Shown: positions 43,748 to 53,508 of the stretch, piece after piece
Layout: the number at the start of each line of letters is the position of its first letter
Position numbering within the stretch: the stretch's first letter is position 1
Program-made: the position numbers and the translations under genes
NCBI RefSeq assembly: GCF_000093025.1
Contig: NC_014207.1
Span: 2,976,001 to 3,040,000 of the forward strand
Reading direction: 5' to 3'
Length of the DNA stretch: 64,000 nt
Source of the DNA: Methylotenera versatilis 301
Lineage (GTDB): Bacteria; Pseudomonadota; Gammaproteobacteria; Burkholderiales; Methylophilaceae
Notes under the pieces: generated by a model
Databases searched by the model: none
Seen by the model: the letters and a program-made list of their open reading frames with translations, nothing else
What the model was told of the DNA's origin: nothing

Positions 43748-46700
43748 TTAAGCAGCTACTAATGCTTTGTCTTCAGCAAGTTCGATTAAAGCGCGTTTAT
43801 ATTCGTTTGGCATCACTTTGACAAACTTAGTTCTGTAGTTTGCCCAATCAGCCAACATCGCACTCGCACGAACGCTACCAGTATATTTAACGTGATTTTC
43901 AATCAATGTTTTCAGTGTAATTTCATCTGGTTGATCGAGATGATGTACTTTACCTAAGCTAGCATCTGCGCTTTCCACTTTTTCAAGCGCAACCATGCTC
44001 ATATTGCAGCGTTTAGCAAATAGACCATCTTCGTCATACACATACGCCACACCACCGCTCATACCTGCCGCAAAGTTTTGACCTGTTAAACCAAGCACCA
44101 CAACAGTGCCGCCAGTCATGTATTCGCAACCATGATTACCAACGCCTTCAACGACCGCTGATGCACCTGAGTTACGCACGCAGAAGCGTTCACCTGCAAC
44201 GCCGCGGAAATAGCTTTCACCCGTAGTTGCACCGTACATAACGGTATTACCGATGATAATATTTTCATGCGCGATACCGCGGAATGCCACTGGCGGTTTA
44301 ATGATAATGCGTCCACCACATAAGCCTTTGCCCACGTAGTCGTTACCTTCTCCAGTCAATTCAAACGTAATGCCTTTGGCTAAAAACGCCGCAAAACTTT
44401 GACCAGAAGTACCAGTAAAGTTGACGTGTATCGTGTCATCAGGCAAGCCTGCGTGACCATAACGCGTAGCAACTTGATTAGACAACATAGTACCTACAGT
44501 ACGATTTGTATTAGAAATTGCTATGTCTAACACTACTTTTTCGCCAGTTTCTAGGGCTTTAGTAGCCAAGCTAACTAATTTGTTATCTAGCGCATTCACC
44601 AAACCATGGTCTTGTACGTCATTATTTTTACGTGAAACGCTCGCAGGCATTTCTGGCAGATGGAACACTTTGGCAAAATCTAAACCTTGAATTTTCCAGT
44701 GATCGATACCTGCTTGCATATTTAGCAAATCTGCACGGCCGATTAAATCGTCAAACTTAGCAACACCGATAGAAGCCATTAACTCACGCACTTCTTCAGC
44801 AACAAAGAAGAAGTAGTTCACTACATGCTCAGGCTGACCAGTAAAGCGTTTACGCAATTCTGGGTCTTGTGTTGCCACGCCTACAGGGCAAGTATTGAGA
44901 TGACATTTACGCATCATAATACAGCCTTCAACCACTAGCGGCGCGGTAGCAAAACCGAACTCATCAGCACCTAATAAGGCACCAATCACAACATCGCGAC
45001 CGGTTTTAATTTGACCATCGACTTGCAACACCACGCGGCCGCGCAATTGATTGAGCACTAGAGTTTGCTGTGTTTCAGCAAGGCCAATTTCCCAAGGACC
45101 ACCAGCATGTTTCACTGATGAAATTGGTGATGCACCTGTACCACCATCATGACCAGCAATCACAATATGATCTGATTTAGCTTTAGCAACACCAGCCGCA
45201 ACCGTACCGACGCCAGTTTCAGCGACTAATTTAACTGAAATCGATGCTTTAGGATTTGCATTTTTCAAGTCATGAATGAGCTGCGCCAAATCTTCAATTG
45301 AATAGATATCATGATGTGGAGGAGGTGAAATCAAGCCCACACCAGGCACTGAGAAGCGCAATTTCGCGATATATTCAGACACCTTGTGACCCGGTAACTG
45401 ACCACCTTCACCAGGTTTAGCACCTTGCGCCATTTTGATTTGAATTTGATCAGCTGATGCCAAGTATTCAGCCGTTACACCAAAGCGACCTGAAGCCACT
45501 TGTTTGATGCGTGAGCGCATTGAGTCACCCGCTTTTAGCGGAATATCTTTCACAATCACATCGCTACCAATGACTTTCGCCATAGTAGTGTCAGCAGCTA
45601 CTGGAATGAAGCGTTTTGCATCTTCACCACCTTCACCAGTGTTCGATTTACCGCCGATGCGGTTCATGGCAATGGCTAAAGTTGCATGCGCTTCAGTAGA
45701 AATTGAACCCAGTGACATCGCACCAGTCGCAAAACGTTTAACGATTTCTTTGGCTGATTCTACTTGATCAAGCGGAATTGCCGCGCCTACTGATTTAATC
45801 TCAAACAAACCACGCAAGGTCATGTGACGACGTGTTTGGTCATTGATTAACTTAGCGTATTCTTTATAAGTATCGTATTGACCTGTGCGAGTTGCATGTT
45901 GCAATTTAGCAATAGAATCTGGCGTCCACATGTGTTCTTCGCCACGCACTCTAAATGCGTACTCGCCGCCAGCATCTAAGCTATTGGCCAACACTGGATC
46001 TTCACCAAATGCTGACGTGTGCAAACGTTCAGCTTCTTCAGCCACTTGATCTAAACCAATACCTTCAACATTGGTAGTGGTACCAGTAAAGTATTTTTCT
46101 ACAAAAGCCGTGTTTAAGCCAATGGCCTCAAATTTCTGGGCTCCACAGTATGACTGATAAGTAGAAATACCCATTTTTGACATGACTTTATACAAGCCTT
46201 TGCCAACCGCTTTAACAAAGTTTTTAGCTGCGGCATACTGGTCTTTAACATCCATATGCTTAATAGTTTCAAATGCCAACCATGGGCAAACTGCCTCAGC
46301 ACCATAACCTGCAAGCAAAGCAAAGTGATGCACTTCACGCGCTGAACCAGTATCAATGACCAAACCTGAACTGGTACGTAAGCCAGCATCTACCAGATGC
46401 TCATGCGTTGCTGAACAAGCCAGCAATGCGGGAATCGCTAAGCGATCTGCGCTGATATTTCTATCTGAAAGAATCAGAATATTAAAGCCGCTTTTTACTG
46501 CATTTTCAGCCGCGCTAGTTATGCTAGCAACTGCTGCTGCCATGCCAGCCTTACCCTGTGTTGCAGGATAAGTAATATCTAACACTAATGATTTATATTG
46601 GTTTTGTGTAAGTGTAGCAATCGCTTTCAATTGCTCTAACTCATCTAACATCAACACAGGTTGACTGGCCTCTAAACGCATTGGAGGCGTTGCTTCATCC

Positions 46701-48403
46701 ACGCCTAATAAGTTTGGTTTTGGGCCAATGAAGGTTACCAATGACATCACCAACTCTTCACGAATCGGGTCAATTGGCGGGTTAGTCACTTGCGCGAATA
46801 ATTGTTTAAAGTAGTTATAAAGTAACTTCGGCTTGGCTGACAACACTGGCAAAGCTGCGTCGTTACCCATTGAGCCAGCGCCTTCTTCACCGTTTTGCAC
46901 CATAGGTTGCATTACGAATTTGAGATCTTCTTGTGTATAACCAAAAGCTTGTTGCGTATCCAGAAGACTAGCCGCCATTTCTAGACCGCCTTCAACTTTA
47001 GGCATATCACTTAAGAAATAACGTGTTTTCTCAATCCACTGCTTGTAAGGCTTAGCCGTCGCGAGCGCATTTTTCACTTCTGCATCGCCAATAATACGGC
47101 CTTGCTCAGTATCAATCAGCAACATTTTGCCTGGCTCTAAGCGCCATTTTTTAACGATTTTCTCTTGCGGGAATGTCAATACGCCCATTTCAGACGCCAT
47201 CATTACGAGGTCATCTTCAGTCACTAAATAACGCGCTGGACGCAAACCGTTACGGTCTAGCGTTGCACCAATCATGCGGCCGTCGGTAAATGCCACGGCA
47301 GCAGGGCCATCCCATGGCTCCATCAATGCAGCGTGATACTCATAGAATGCGCGACGCTCTTCGTCCATCAAGGCATTATTGCTCCAAGCTTCTGGAATCA
47401 ACATCATCATCGCGTGTGGCAATGAGTAACCACCGGCCACTAGCAACTCTAAACAGTTATCAAAACAAGCTGAGTCTGATTGGCCATCTACAATTAGCGG
47501 CCATAGTTTTTCTAAATCTTCGCCAATCAGGCTAGATTTCATGGTTTCATGACGCGCGGCCATCCAGTTAACGTTACCTTTAACTGTATTAATTTCACCA
47601 TTATGCGCAATCATGCGGAATGGGTGCGCTAAGTCCCAAGCTGGGAATGTATTGGTAGAAAAACGTTGATGCACTAGCGCCAACGCTGAAACCAGCATTT
47701 CATCGTTTAAATCCGTGTAATAAACACCCACTTCATTAGCAAGCAACATACCCTTGTAAACGATGGTGCGTGAAGACAAAGATGGAATATAGAACGTGGC
47801 CTTGTCTTGTAAATTCAATGCACGAACCGCATGCTCTATGCGTTTGCGAATAACGAATAATTTACGCTCAAAAACGTTCTGATCCGTAGTTGTAGCACCA
47901 ACCATAAGTTGACGCATAGTAGGCTCAACATCACGCGCAGCTTGAGCGATATTGCTGTTATCAACTGGTACATCGCGCCAGCCGAGTAAGGTTTGATTTT
48001 CTTCTGCAATGATTTTGCTGATTAAAGCTTCGCAAGCTTCGCGATTTGTTATGGTTTGCGGCAAAAATACATTAGCAACAGCATATTGACCTGCTTCTGG
48101 AAGAGTAATGCCAAGCTTCGCGGCCTCTTTACGCATAAATGCGTCTGGCATTTGCATAAGCAAACCAGCGCCATCACCCAATTTAGGGTCATAACCTGTA
48201 GCACCACGATGGGTCAGGTTAGTTAATAATTCCAACCCTTTTTGCACAATCTCATGGCTCTTTTTGCCTTTGATATGTGCCACAAAACCTACACCACAAG
48301 CATCACGCTCGTTTGACGGGCTATATAAGCCCTGTTTAGCAGGCTGATTTGAATTCAAATTGTTTGAATTTAGGTTGTTCGAGTTACTTAAATCTGTTGC
48401 CAT
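43748..48403 (-). CDS. gltB: Glutamate synthase large subunit
   Basis: A 1551-residue subunit that makes glutamate from glutamine and 2-oxoglutarate. The amidotransferase nucleophile is the Cys in [13 protein letters not shown], residue 36, exposed after removal of a propeptide as in the family. The FMN/synthase domain ([20 protein letters not shown] near residue 975 and [20 protein letters not shown] near 1095) is followed by the 3Fe-4S cluster [19 protein letters not shown] near 1165 and the C-terminal helix domain with [17 protein letters not shown]. The propeptide holds a short repeat (NNLNS twice) absent from most homologues. Confidence 0.97.
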   Translation of the reverse strand: MATDLSNSNNLNSNNLNSNQPAKQGLYSPSNERDACGVGFVAHIKGKKSHEIVQKGLELLTNLTHRGATGYDPKLGDGAGLLMQMPDAFMRKEAAKLGITLPEAGQYAVANVFLPQTITNREACEALISKIIAEENQTLLGWRDVPVDNSNIAQAARDVEPTMRQLMVGATTTDQNVFERKLFVIRKRIEHAVRALNLQDKATFYIPSLSSRTIVYKGMLLANEVGVYYTDLNDEMLVSALALVHQRFSTNTFPAWDLAHPFRMIAHNGEINTVKGNVNWMAARHETMKSSLIGEDLEKLWPLIVDGQSDSACFDNCLELLVAGGYSLPHAMMMLIPEAWSNNALMDEERRAFYEYHAALMEPWDGPAAVAFTDGRMIGATLDRNGLRPARYLVTEDDLVMMASEMGVLTFPQEKIVKKWRLEPGKMLLIDTEQGRIIGDAEVKNALATAKPYKQWIEKTRYFLSDMPKVEGGLEMAASLLDTQQAFGYTQEDLKFVMQPMVQNGEEGAGSMGNDAALPVLSAKPKLLYNYFKQLFAQVTNPPIDPIREELVMSLVTFIGPKPNLLGVDEATPPMRLEASQPVLMLDELEQLKAIATLTQNQYKSLVLDITYPATQGKAGMAAAVASITSAAENAVKSGFNILILSDRNISADRLAIPALLACSATHEHLVDAGLRTSSGLVIDTGSAREVHHFALLAGYGAEAVCPWLAFETIKHMDVKDQYAAAKNFVKAVGKGLYKVMSKMGISTYQSYCGAQKFEAIGLNTAFVEKYFTGTTTNVEGIGLDQVAEEAERLHTSAFGEDPVLANSLDAGGEYAFRVRGEEHMWTPDSIAKLQHATRTGQYDTYKEYAKLINDQTRRHMTLRGLFEIKSVGAAIPLDQVESAKEIVKRFATGAMSLGSISTEAHATLAIAMNRIGGKSNTGEGGEDAKRFIPVAADTTMAKVIGSDVIVKDIPLKAGDSMRSRIKQVASGRFGVTAEYLASADQIQIKMAQGAKPGEGGQLPGHKVSEYIAKLRFSVPGVGLISPPPHHDIYSIEDLAQLIHDLKNANPKASISVKLVAETGVGTVAAGVAKAKSDHIVIAGHDGGTGASPISSVKHAGGPWEIGLAETQQTLVLNQLRGRVVLQVDGQIKTGRDVVIGALLGADEFGFATAPLVVEGCIMMRKCHLNTCPVGVATQDPELRKRFTGQPEHVVNYFFFVAEEVRELMASIGVAKFDDLIGRADLLNMQAGIDHWKIQGLDFAKVFHLPEMPASVSRKNNDVQDHGLVNALDNKLVSLATKALETGEKVVLDIAISNTNRTVGTMLSNQVATRYGHAGLPDDTIHVNFTGTSGQSFAAFLAKGITFELTGEGNDYVGKGLCGGRIIIKPPVAFRGIAHENIIIGNTVMYGATTGESYFRGVAGERFCVRNSGASAVVEGVGNHGCEYMTGGTVVVLGLTGQNFAAGMSGGVAYVYDEDGLFAKRCNMSMVALEKVESADASLGKVHHLDQPDEITLKTLIENHVKYTGSVRASAMLADWANYRTKFVKVMPNEYKRALIELAEDKALVAA

Positions 48404-48560
48404 ATTATTTAATCACAAAACATTTAGCGGAACCTTCAAGTTTACCGTTAAATGCCTATGTGTTCAATAAGATAGGGGCATAAATTAAGCTGAATTTCGT
48501 TTTTTTTAATTTTTAGGCGCTTCATTAAGAAATAAAGCAAGCCTAAACTCAAACTACAGA

Positions 48561-48596
48561 GCCCCGCCATTTCACTGATGTTGAAATAACGGGGGC
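48561..48596. promoter_or_regulatory. Stable hairpin in the gltB leader / after hemL
   Basis: GCCCC (48561-48565) with GGGGC (48592-48596) and ATTTCA (48569-48574) with TGAAAT (48582-48587) form a two-part stem between hemL and gltB. No T-run on the minus side, so a weak terminator, message stabiliser or leader element are all open. Confidence 0.45.
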
Positions 48597-48659
48597 AAAG
48601 GGAGTTGGTGAGTGAAATTGACCAGAGGAACTGAAGAGTACAATTAAAGCAGCAAGTCT

Positions 48660-49943
48660 TTACTTGATTAGTGAAAATACCTTTTTAGCTGCAGCAACAG
48701 TGTTAGCAATATCTTCATCAGTATGCGCGGCTGAAACAAAGCCTGCCTCAAATGCAGATGGGCCTAAGTAAATGCCACTATCTAACATGCTGTGGAAGAA
48801 CTGATTAAAGTGCTCTTTGTTTGATTGCAACATCTCATGATAAGAAGTCGGGCATTTTTCGCAGAAATATAGGCCAAACATTCCACCAACGCTTTGTGCA
48901 TTAAATATCACACCAGCTTCTTTTGCCGCAGCCTTTAAGCCATCAACTAACTTTTGAGTTTGCGCGGTCAACTTAGCGTGGAAGTCGGGCGCTTGGATAA
49001 GCTCTAGTGTTTTCAAGCCAGCCGTCACAGCAACGGGATTGCCAGAAAGCGTACCCGCTTGATACACCTTACCCACCGGTGCGAGGCATTGCATAATATC
49101 TTTGCGTCCACCAAACGCACCCACCGGCAAGCCGCCGCCAATCACTTTACCCAAAGTCGTCATATCAGGCTTAATGTTATATAGCGCTTGCGCACCGCCC
49201 AAAGCGACGCGGAAACCCGTCATCACCTCATCAAAAATCAATACAGCGCCATGTTTAGTGCAAAGTTCACGTAGCGTTTGTAAGAACTCCATGTGTGGCA
49301 CGATTAAGTTCATATTACCGACGACAGGTTCAATAATCACACAAGCGACTTCATCACCTGTTTTATCAAACAAGTCTTTTAATTGCTGCGTGTTGTTATA
49401 TTCTAAAGTGAGCGTGTGTGCGGCTACACTGGCGGGCACACCACCTGAATCTGGCTCACCAAAAGTCAGCAACCCAGAACCAGCCTTTACCAATAAGCCG
49501 TCTGAATGGCCGTGGTAGCAACCCTCAAACTTCACGATTTTATCGCGGCCAGTAAAACCACGCGCCGTGCGGATCGCACTCATAGTGGCTTCTGTACCGC
49601 TGCTATTTAAACGTACCTGCTCCATGCTAGGCACCAGCTTATTGATTAACTGCGCCATTTCAAGCTCTAAACCTGTAGGCGCACCAAATGACAAGCTATT
49701 TGCCGCAGCTTCTTGTACAGCCTTAATCACCGTAGGGTGTGCATGACCAACAATCATTGGGCCCCAAGAGTTGATGTAATCGATGTACTCCTTACCATCG
49801 ACATCCCAAAGCTTAGAACCCAAACCTTTTTTGAAAAATATAGGCGTACCACCCACACTACGAAACGCGCGCACTGGCGAGTTCACACCACCAGGAATAA
49901 GTTCTTGAGATTTGTCAAAAAGGGTTTGATTGGTAGAAGTCAT
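48660..49943 (-). CDS. hemL: Glutamate-1-semialdehyde 2,1-aminomutase
   Basis: A 427-residue PLP enzyme of the C5 haem route that makes 5-aminolevulinate. [20 protein letters not shown] near residue 12, [15 protein letters not shown] near 55, [19 protein letters not shown] near 115, [15 protein letters not shown] near 240 and the PLP lysine in [18 protein letters not shown] near 265 are all present. Its ATG overlaps the thiE stop (ATGA, 49940-49943), so it is translated with the thiamine genes. Length is standard. Confidence 0.97.
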   Translation of the reverse strand: MTSTNQTLFDKSQELIPGGVNSPVRAFRSVGGTPIFFKKGLGSKLWDVDGKEYIDYINSWGPMIVGHAHPTVIKAVQEAAANSLSFGAPTGLELEMAQLINKLVPSMEQVRLNSSGTEATMSAIRTARGFTGRDKIVKFEGCYHGHSDGLLVKAGSGLLTFGEPDSGGVPASVAAHTLTLEYNNTQQLKDLFDKTGDEVACVIIEPVVGNMNLIVPHMEFLQTLRELCTKHGAVLIFDEVMTGFRVALGGAQALYNIKPDMTTLGKVIGGGLPVGAFGGRKDIMQCLAPVGKVYQAGTLSGNPVAVTAGLKTLELIQAPDFHAKLTAQTQKLVDGLKAAAKEAGVIFNAQSVGGMFGLYFCEKCPTSYHEMLQSNKEHFNQFFHSMLDSGIYLGPSAFEAGFVSAAHTDEDIANTVAAAKKVFSLIK

Positions 49944-50575
49944 GTCGTTGCCTTAAGGGTTGATTCTTTGAATAAACGTGCAAATTGTTGAGCCGCTAAT
50001 TTTACGTCATCTGCATTAAAAATTGCATTAATCACAGCGATTGAATTGGCGCCAGCTTGAATCACTGATGGCACATTTTCTAGCGTAATGCCGCCTATAG
50101 CCACTGCTGGAATATGTAATTGCGCGTTTGCTTGTTTGAATAAATCTAAACTTGCTACAGGCGCATGCGGCTTGGTGCTAGATGCAAAGCAAGCACCAAA
50201 AGCCACATAAGTTGCACCAGCTTGTTGCGCGCTTAGCGCCAAATCAAAGCGGTTATAGCACGATGCACCTAGTATTTTATTTGCGCCTAATCTTGCTTTA
50301 ACTTCGGCGATATTGCCATCATCTGCACCTATGTGTACGCCATCTGCATTTAAAGCGAGGCAAAGCTCTACAGAGTCATTGATGATAAATGGCACTTGAT
50401 GTTGCTTGCATAGCGGCAAAATAGCGCTTGCTTGTTGAGTTTGCAACTTATAGCTTGCTTGTTTATTGCGATATTGCAGCACGCGTATACCGCCTTGAAG
50501 CGCGGCTTCTACCTTGGCTAACAGTAAATCTGTGTCAGCTTCGTCGGGCGTGATTGCGTATAAACCGCTTATCAT
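49940..50575 (-). CDS. thiE: Thiamine-phosphate synthase
   Basis: A 211-residue TIM-barrel enzyme that joins the pyrimidine and thiazole halves of thiamine. [20 protein letters not shown] near residue 4, [18 protein letters not shown] near 33, [20 protein letters not shown] near 63, [20 protein letters not shown] near 98, [17 protein letters not shown] near 118 and [19 protein letters not shown] near 157 match ThiE, with the substrate-binding residues in place. It follows thiD by 23 bases and overlaps hemL. Confidence 0.95.
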   Translation of the reverse strand: MISGLYAITPDEADTDLLLAKVEAALQGGIRVLQYRNKQASYKLQTQQASAILPLCKQHQVPFIINDSVELCLALNADGVHIGADDGNIAEVKARLGANKILGASCYNRFDLALSAQQAGATYVAFGACFASSTKPHAPVASLDLFKQANAQLHIPAVAIGGITLENVPSVIQAGANSIAVINAIFNADDVKLAAQQFARLFKESTLKATT

Positions 50576-50598
50576 GAAATAAATTGCTTTAGCTGAGG

Positions 50599-51459
50599 TT
50601 AGTGCGTTTTAGCACTGCCATCACCGCTATTCACAACGGCATCTTCTTCGTCACGTGCCCAGAACATGCGGTCTGGAATAAATTGCCCCATACCTGGTCT
50701 AAAGCCATTTTTAAGTGTTTGCCATGTGTATTCTTGCGCTTCCATCACGGCTTCTTCGATGCTCAAACCATGCGCCATGCAGGCGGCAATTGCACTTGTA
50801 AGTGTGCAGCCAGAGCCATGATAGCTACCAGCCAATCGCTCCCATTTGTACGCTTTAATAAGCTTATTTTCACCATACAATGTGTTGGTCACCTCTAAGC
50901 TGCGTTCATGTGTGCCAGTAATCAGCACGTACTCACTGCCCATTTCCAGCAGGCGCGCAGCAGCTTCATCTAGTGAAGTTAGCGCTACTTCATCATCCGC
51001 ATCGGCAAATGCTAATCGACGCGCTTCTAAGCTATTTGGTGTAATTAAAGTGGCTTGTGGAAACAACAGCTCAATCATGGCGTCCATCATGTCATCATTG
51101 GTTAAATCATCGCCACGACCAGAAGTTAAGATGGGATCTATCAACAACGGAATGTCAGGATAATCCGCCATGATTTCGGCAATCACTGCGATATTTTCAA
51201 CTGAGCCTAGCAGACCAAGCTTAAATGCTGAAACCTGAACATCTTCTAAAATCGCCCTTGCTTGGTCATTCACCCAATCTGCATCCATCGCCAGCACACC
51301 ATCAACACCACGCGTATCTTGCACGGTAATAGCCGTCACCACAGAGAGCGGGTGGCATCCTATGCTAGCAAAAGTGAGAATGTCTGCCTGCAAACCTGCG
51401 CCACCACTAGGGTCTGTGCCAGCAAAGGTTAATACTGAAGGTGGTGCTTGATTGGCCAT
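50599..51459 (-). CDS. thiD: Hydroxymethylpyrimidine/phosphomethylpyrimidine kinase
   Basis: A 286-residue ribokinase-fold enzyme that phosphorylates the pyrimidine precursor of thiamine. VLTFAGTDPSGGAGLQADIL near residue 9, GCHPLSVVTAITVQDTRGVD near 33, LLIDPILTSGRGDDLTNDD near 105, LITPNSLEARRLAF near 137 and GSYHGSGCTLTSAIAACMAH near 213, with the catalytic Asp/Gly loop, are typical. The C-terminal 35 residues form a variable tail. It is the first gene of the thiD-thiE-hemL unit and lies 35 bases after a tRNA gene, with no riboswitch seen in front. Confidence 0.95.
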   Translation of the reverse strand: MANQAPPSVLTFAGTDPSGGAGLQADILTFASIGCHPLSVVTAITVQDTRGVDGVLAMDADWVNDQARAILEDVQVSAFKLGLLGSVENIAVIAEIMADYPDIPLLIDPILTSGRGDDLTNDDMMDAMIELLFPQATLITPNSLEARRLAFADADDEVALTSLDEAAARLLEMGSEYVLITGTHERSLEVTNTLYGENKLIKAYKWERLAGSYHGSGCTLTSAIAACMAHGLSIEEAVMEAQEYTWQTLKNGFRPGMGQFIPDRMFWARDEEDAVVNSGDGSAKTH

Positions 51460-51494
51460 AATGTTTCTGCGCTAAATGATTACATCAATTTAAA

Positions 51495-51568
51495 TGGAGC
51501 GGGTGACGGGAATCGAACCCGCATATCGAGCTTGGGAAGCTAGCGTTCTACCACTGAACTACACCCGC
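51495..51568 (-). tRNA. tRNA-Gly (anticodon CCC)
   Basis: The cloverleaf reads on the minus strand: GCGGGTG acceptor pairing with CACCCGC, TTCAGTGGTAGAA D-arm, anticodon loop TTCCCAA (CCC, decoding GGG) and GGTTCGATTCC T-loop, with CCA encoded at the 3' end. The anticodon stem CTAGC / GCTCG has one mismatch at its second pair. It lies 35 bases upstream of thiD in the same direction. Confidence 0.95.
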
Positions 51569-51652
51569 CTAAGCCACTATTTTACTGCATTTTATTGACA
51601 GCTTTAACAATTTGATTGTACTTTTGATTACCCTTAAAGTGAAGCCATCGTA

Positions 51653-52552
51653 CTATTGCGTATGTTGCCGCACTAAATCACTTAACCAATCCATAAAGAT
51701 TCGTACTCTTTTAGAGAGATTTCGTCTGTGCGGATACACGAGCGATACAGGCATCGCTGGTGCACCGAACTTCTTAAGTATTTCCACTAATTTGCCTTCA
51801 GCGACAAGCTTGGCACCACCTATCAATGGCGCTTGAATAATCCCTAAACCAGCCAAACAAGCTGCTTGATAGCCATCTGCGTTATTAACACTGAGCCGAC
51901 TAGGCATTGAAATGCGCTGGCATGCTTGACCGTCCCAGTACTCAAACATATCAAACTTAGTAGCGGCATTGACACAATAGTGAATCAACCAATGATTACT
52001 TAAATCCTCTAGCCTTAAAGGTTCACCATGCTGCGCGAGATAGGCTGGGCTAGCGTAATTGGTCTGCGTTAACACACCGAGATTTCGCACAATCAAACCC
52101 GAATCTTGCAACTTGCCTGTGCGTATCACGCAATCAAAACCTTCTGCAATTAAATCTACTTGGCGGTCGGTACTACTCAAATCCACTTGTAAGTTTGGAT
52201 AACGACTTAAGAACTCTGGTAAACGTGGAATCACAATATTGTGCGCCATTGGGTATGACATATCGACACGAATCAGACCGCGAATGCTGGCATCGTCAGT
52301 TTGAAACAAGCTATCTAGCTCATCCATCTCTGCCAGCACATCTTTACCGCGCTCGTAAAAAATCTGACCATCTGGTGTCAGCTGTACTTTACGCGTAGTG
52401 CGATGCAGTAGCTGTGTGCCCAGCCGATTTTCTAATTGTTGCACGGCTAGAGATACACTCGCTTTTGGCAAGCCCAGCGCGTCTGCCGCTTTGGTAAAGC
52501 TACCCAGCTCAGCCACGCGCACAAAGCGCTTTATTGCATCTGTATTTTCCAT
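51653..52552 (-). CDS. LysR-family transcriptional regulator
   Basis: A 299-residue regulator. The N-terminal helix-turn-helix is clear: IKRFVRVAELGSFTKAADAL near residue 7, GLPKASVSLAVQQLENRLG near 26, then TRKVQLTPDGQIFYERGKDV. The C-terminal part is the LysR substrate domain. The ATG at 52552 starts MENTDAI as in relatives; a TTG at 52570 is possible but overlaps what may be promoter DNA. It is divergent from an SDR gene with 110 bases between, so it probably controls that gene. The inducer is unknown. Confidence 0.9.
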   Translation of the reverse strand: MENTDAIKRFVRVAELGSFTKAADALGLPKASVSLAVQQLENRLGTQLLHRTTRKVQLTPDGQIFYERGKDVLAEMDELDSLFQTDDASIRGLIRVDMSYPMAHNIVIPRLPEFLSRYPNLQVDLSSTDRQVDLIAEGFDCVIRTGKLQDSGLIVRNLGVLTQTNYASPAYLAQHGEPLRLEDLSNHWLIHYCVNAATKFDMFEYWDGQACQRISMPSRLSVNNADGYQAACLAGLGIIQAPLIGGAKLVAEGKLVEILKKFGAPAMPVSLVYPHRRNLSKRVRIFMDWLSDLVRQHTQ

Positions 52553-52662
52553 AGCACAGCCAATTGTCAATAATAAGTGAACAGTATAATCATTTATTGA
52601 GTATTTATCACTTTATAGAATACCAATAAGATAGCGACTAGTTCAACAACTCATGGAGAAAT

Positions 52663-53433
52663 ATGATGGCTCAGAAAACTCAAAAAATAGGTGTGATTAC
52701 TGGCGGCAGTCGCGGACTTGGCAAGAACACAGCATTGGCGATGGCGGCACAAGGTGTGGATGTGATTTTGACATACCACAGCCAGAAAGACTCAGCAGAA
52801 GCTGTAGTAGCGGAAATCGTGGCGATGGGGCGCAAAGCCGTGGCACTAAAATTAGATGTGACCAACGCATCTCACTTTACAGACTTTGCCGAGCAAGTTT
52901 CGCAAGCCCTTACAACACACTGGCAACAAAGCCACTTTGATTTTTTAGTGAACAATGCAGGCGGCGGTGCTTATGCGTCTTTTGCCGAAACGACCGAAGC
53001 GATGTTTGACCAGATGGTAAATCTTAATCTCAAATCAGTATTTTTTCTCACCCAAAAACTATTGCCGCTCATCAATGATGGTGGTCGCATTGTGAATATT
53101 TCCAGTGGGCTCGCTCGCTTTGCCATCCCTGGTTACATCGCTTATTCCGCGATGAAAGGCGGGGTGGAGGTGCTGACACGCTTTATGGCGAAAGAATTAG
53201 GCGCGCGCAACATCACCGTAAATACGGTAGCGCCAGGTGCAATTGAAACAGACTTTGGTGATGGCTTAGTGCGCGACAACAAAGACGTTAACGCTTATAT
53301 CGCCTCGCAGACCGCACTAGGCCGCGTGGGCGTTGCAGACGATATTGGCCCGATGATTGCATCATTGCTATCAGAGAATAATCGCTGGGTTAATGCGCAA
53401 CGCATTGAGGTTTCTGGTGGAATGTTAATTTAG
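52663..53433 (+). CDS. Short-chain dehydrogenase/reductase
   Basis: A 256-residue Rossmann-fold oxidoreductase. VITGGSRGLGKNTALAMAAQ near residue 9 is the dinucleotide motif, NNAGGGAYASF near 92 the NNAG motif, and ISSGLARFAIPGYIAYSAMK near 145 contains the catalytic Ser, Tyr and Lys. The ending APGAIETDFGDGL and an N-S-R-W-V-N-type C-terminus are typical. A GGAGA site lies 6 bases before the ATG at 52663. It is probably regulated by the divergent LysR protein. The substrate is unknown. Confidence 0.9.
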   Translation: MMAQKTQKIGVITGGSRGLGKNTALAMAAQGVDVILTYHSQKDSAEAVVAEIVAMGRKAVALKLDVTNASHFTDFAEQVSQALTTHWQQSHFDFLVNNAGGGAYASFAETTEAMFDQMVNLNLKSVFFLTQKLLPLINDGGRIVNISSGLARFAIPGYIAYSAMKGGVEVLTRFMAKELGARNITVNTVAPGAIETDFGDGLVRDNKDVNAYIASQTALGRVGVADDIGPMIASLLSENNRWVNAQRIEVSGGMLI

Positions 53434-53458
53434 CTATGCTGATTTAATCGTGTGACTT

Positions 53459-53490
53459 TAACCCCAGCTTATTTCAATAAGCTGGGGTTA
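53459..53490. terminator. Inverted repeat between convergent genes, probable terminator
   Basis: TAACCCCAGCTTAT / ATAAGCTGGGGTTA, 14-bp perfect arms with a TTCA loop, between the SDR gene (plus) and priA (minus). No strong T-run on either side, so termination efficiency is uncertain. Confidence 0.6.
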
Positions 53491-53508
53491 ATGCACGTTA
53501 AAAAATAG

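Noticed and set aside
47290-47535. Plus-strand frame opposite gltB
   Set aside because: Shadow of the gltB codons with no own start signal or domain.
52553-52570. Six-residue LysR extension from TTG
   Set aside because: The ATG at 52552 matches the usual LysR start, and the TTGACA there may belong to a promoter.
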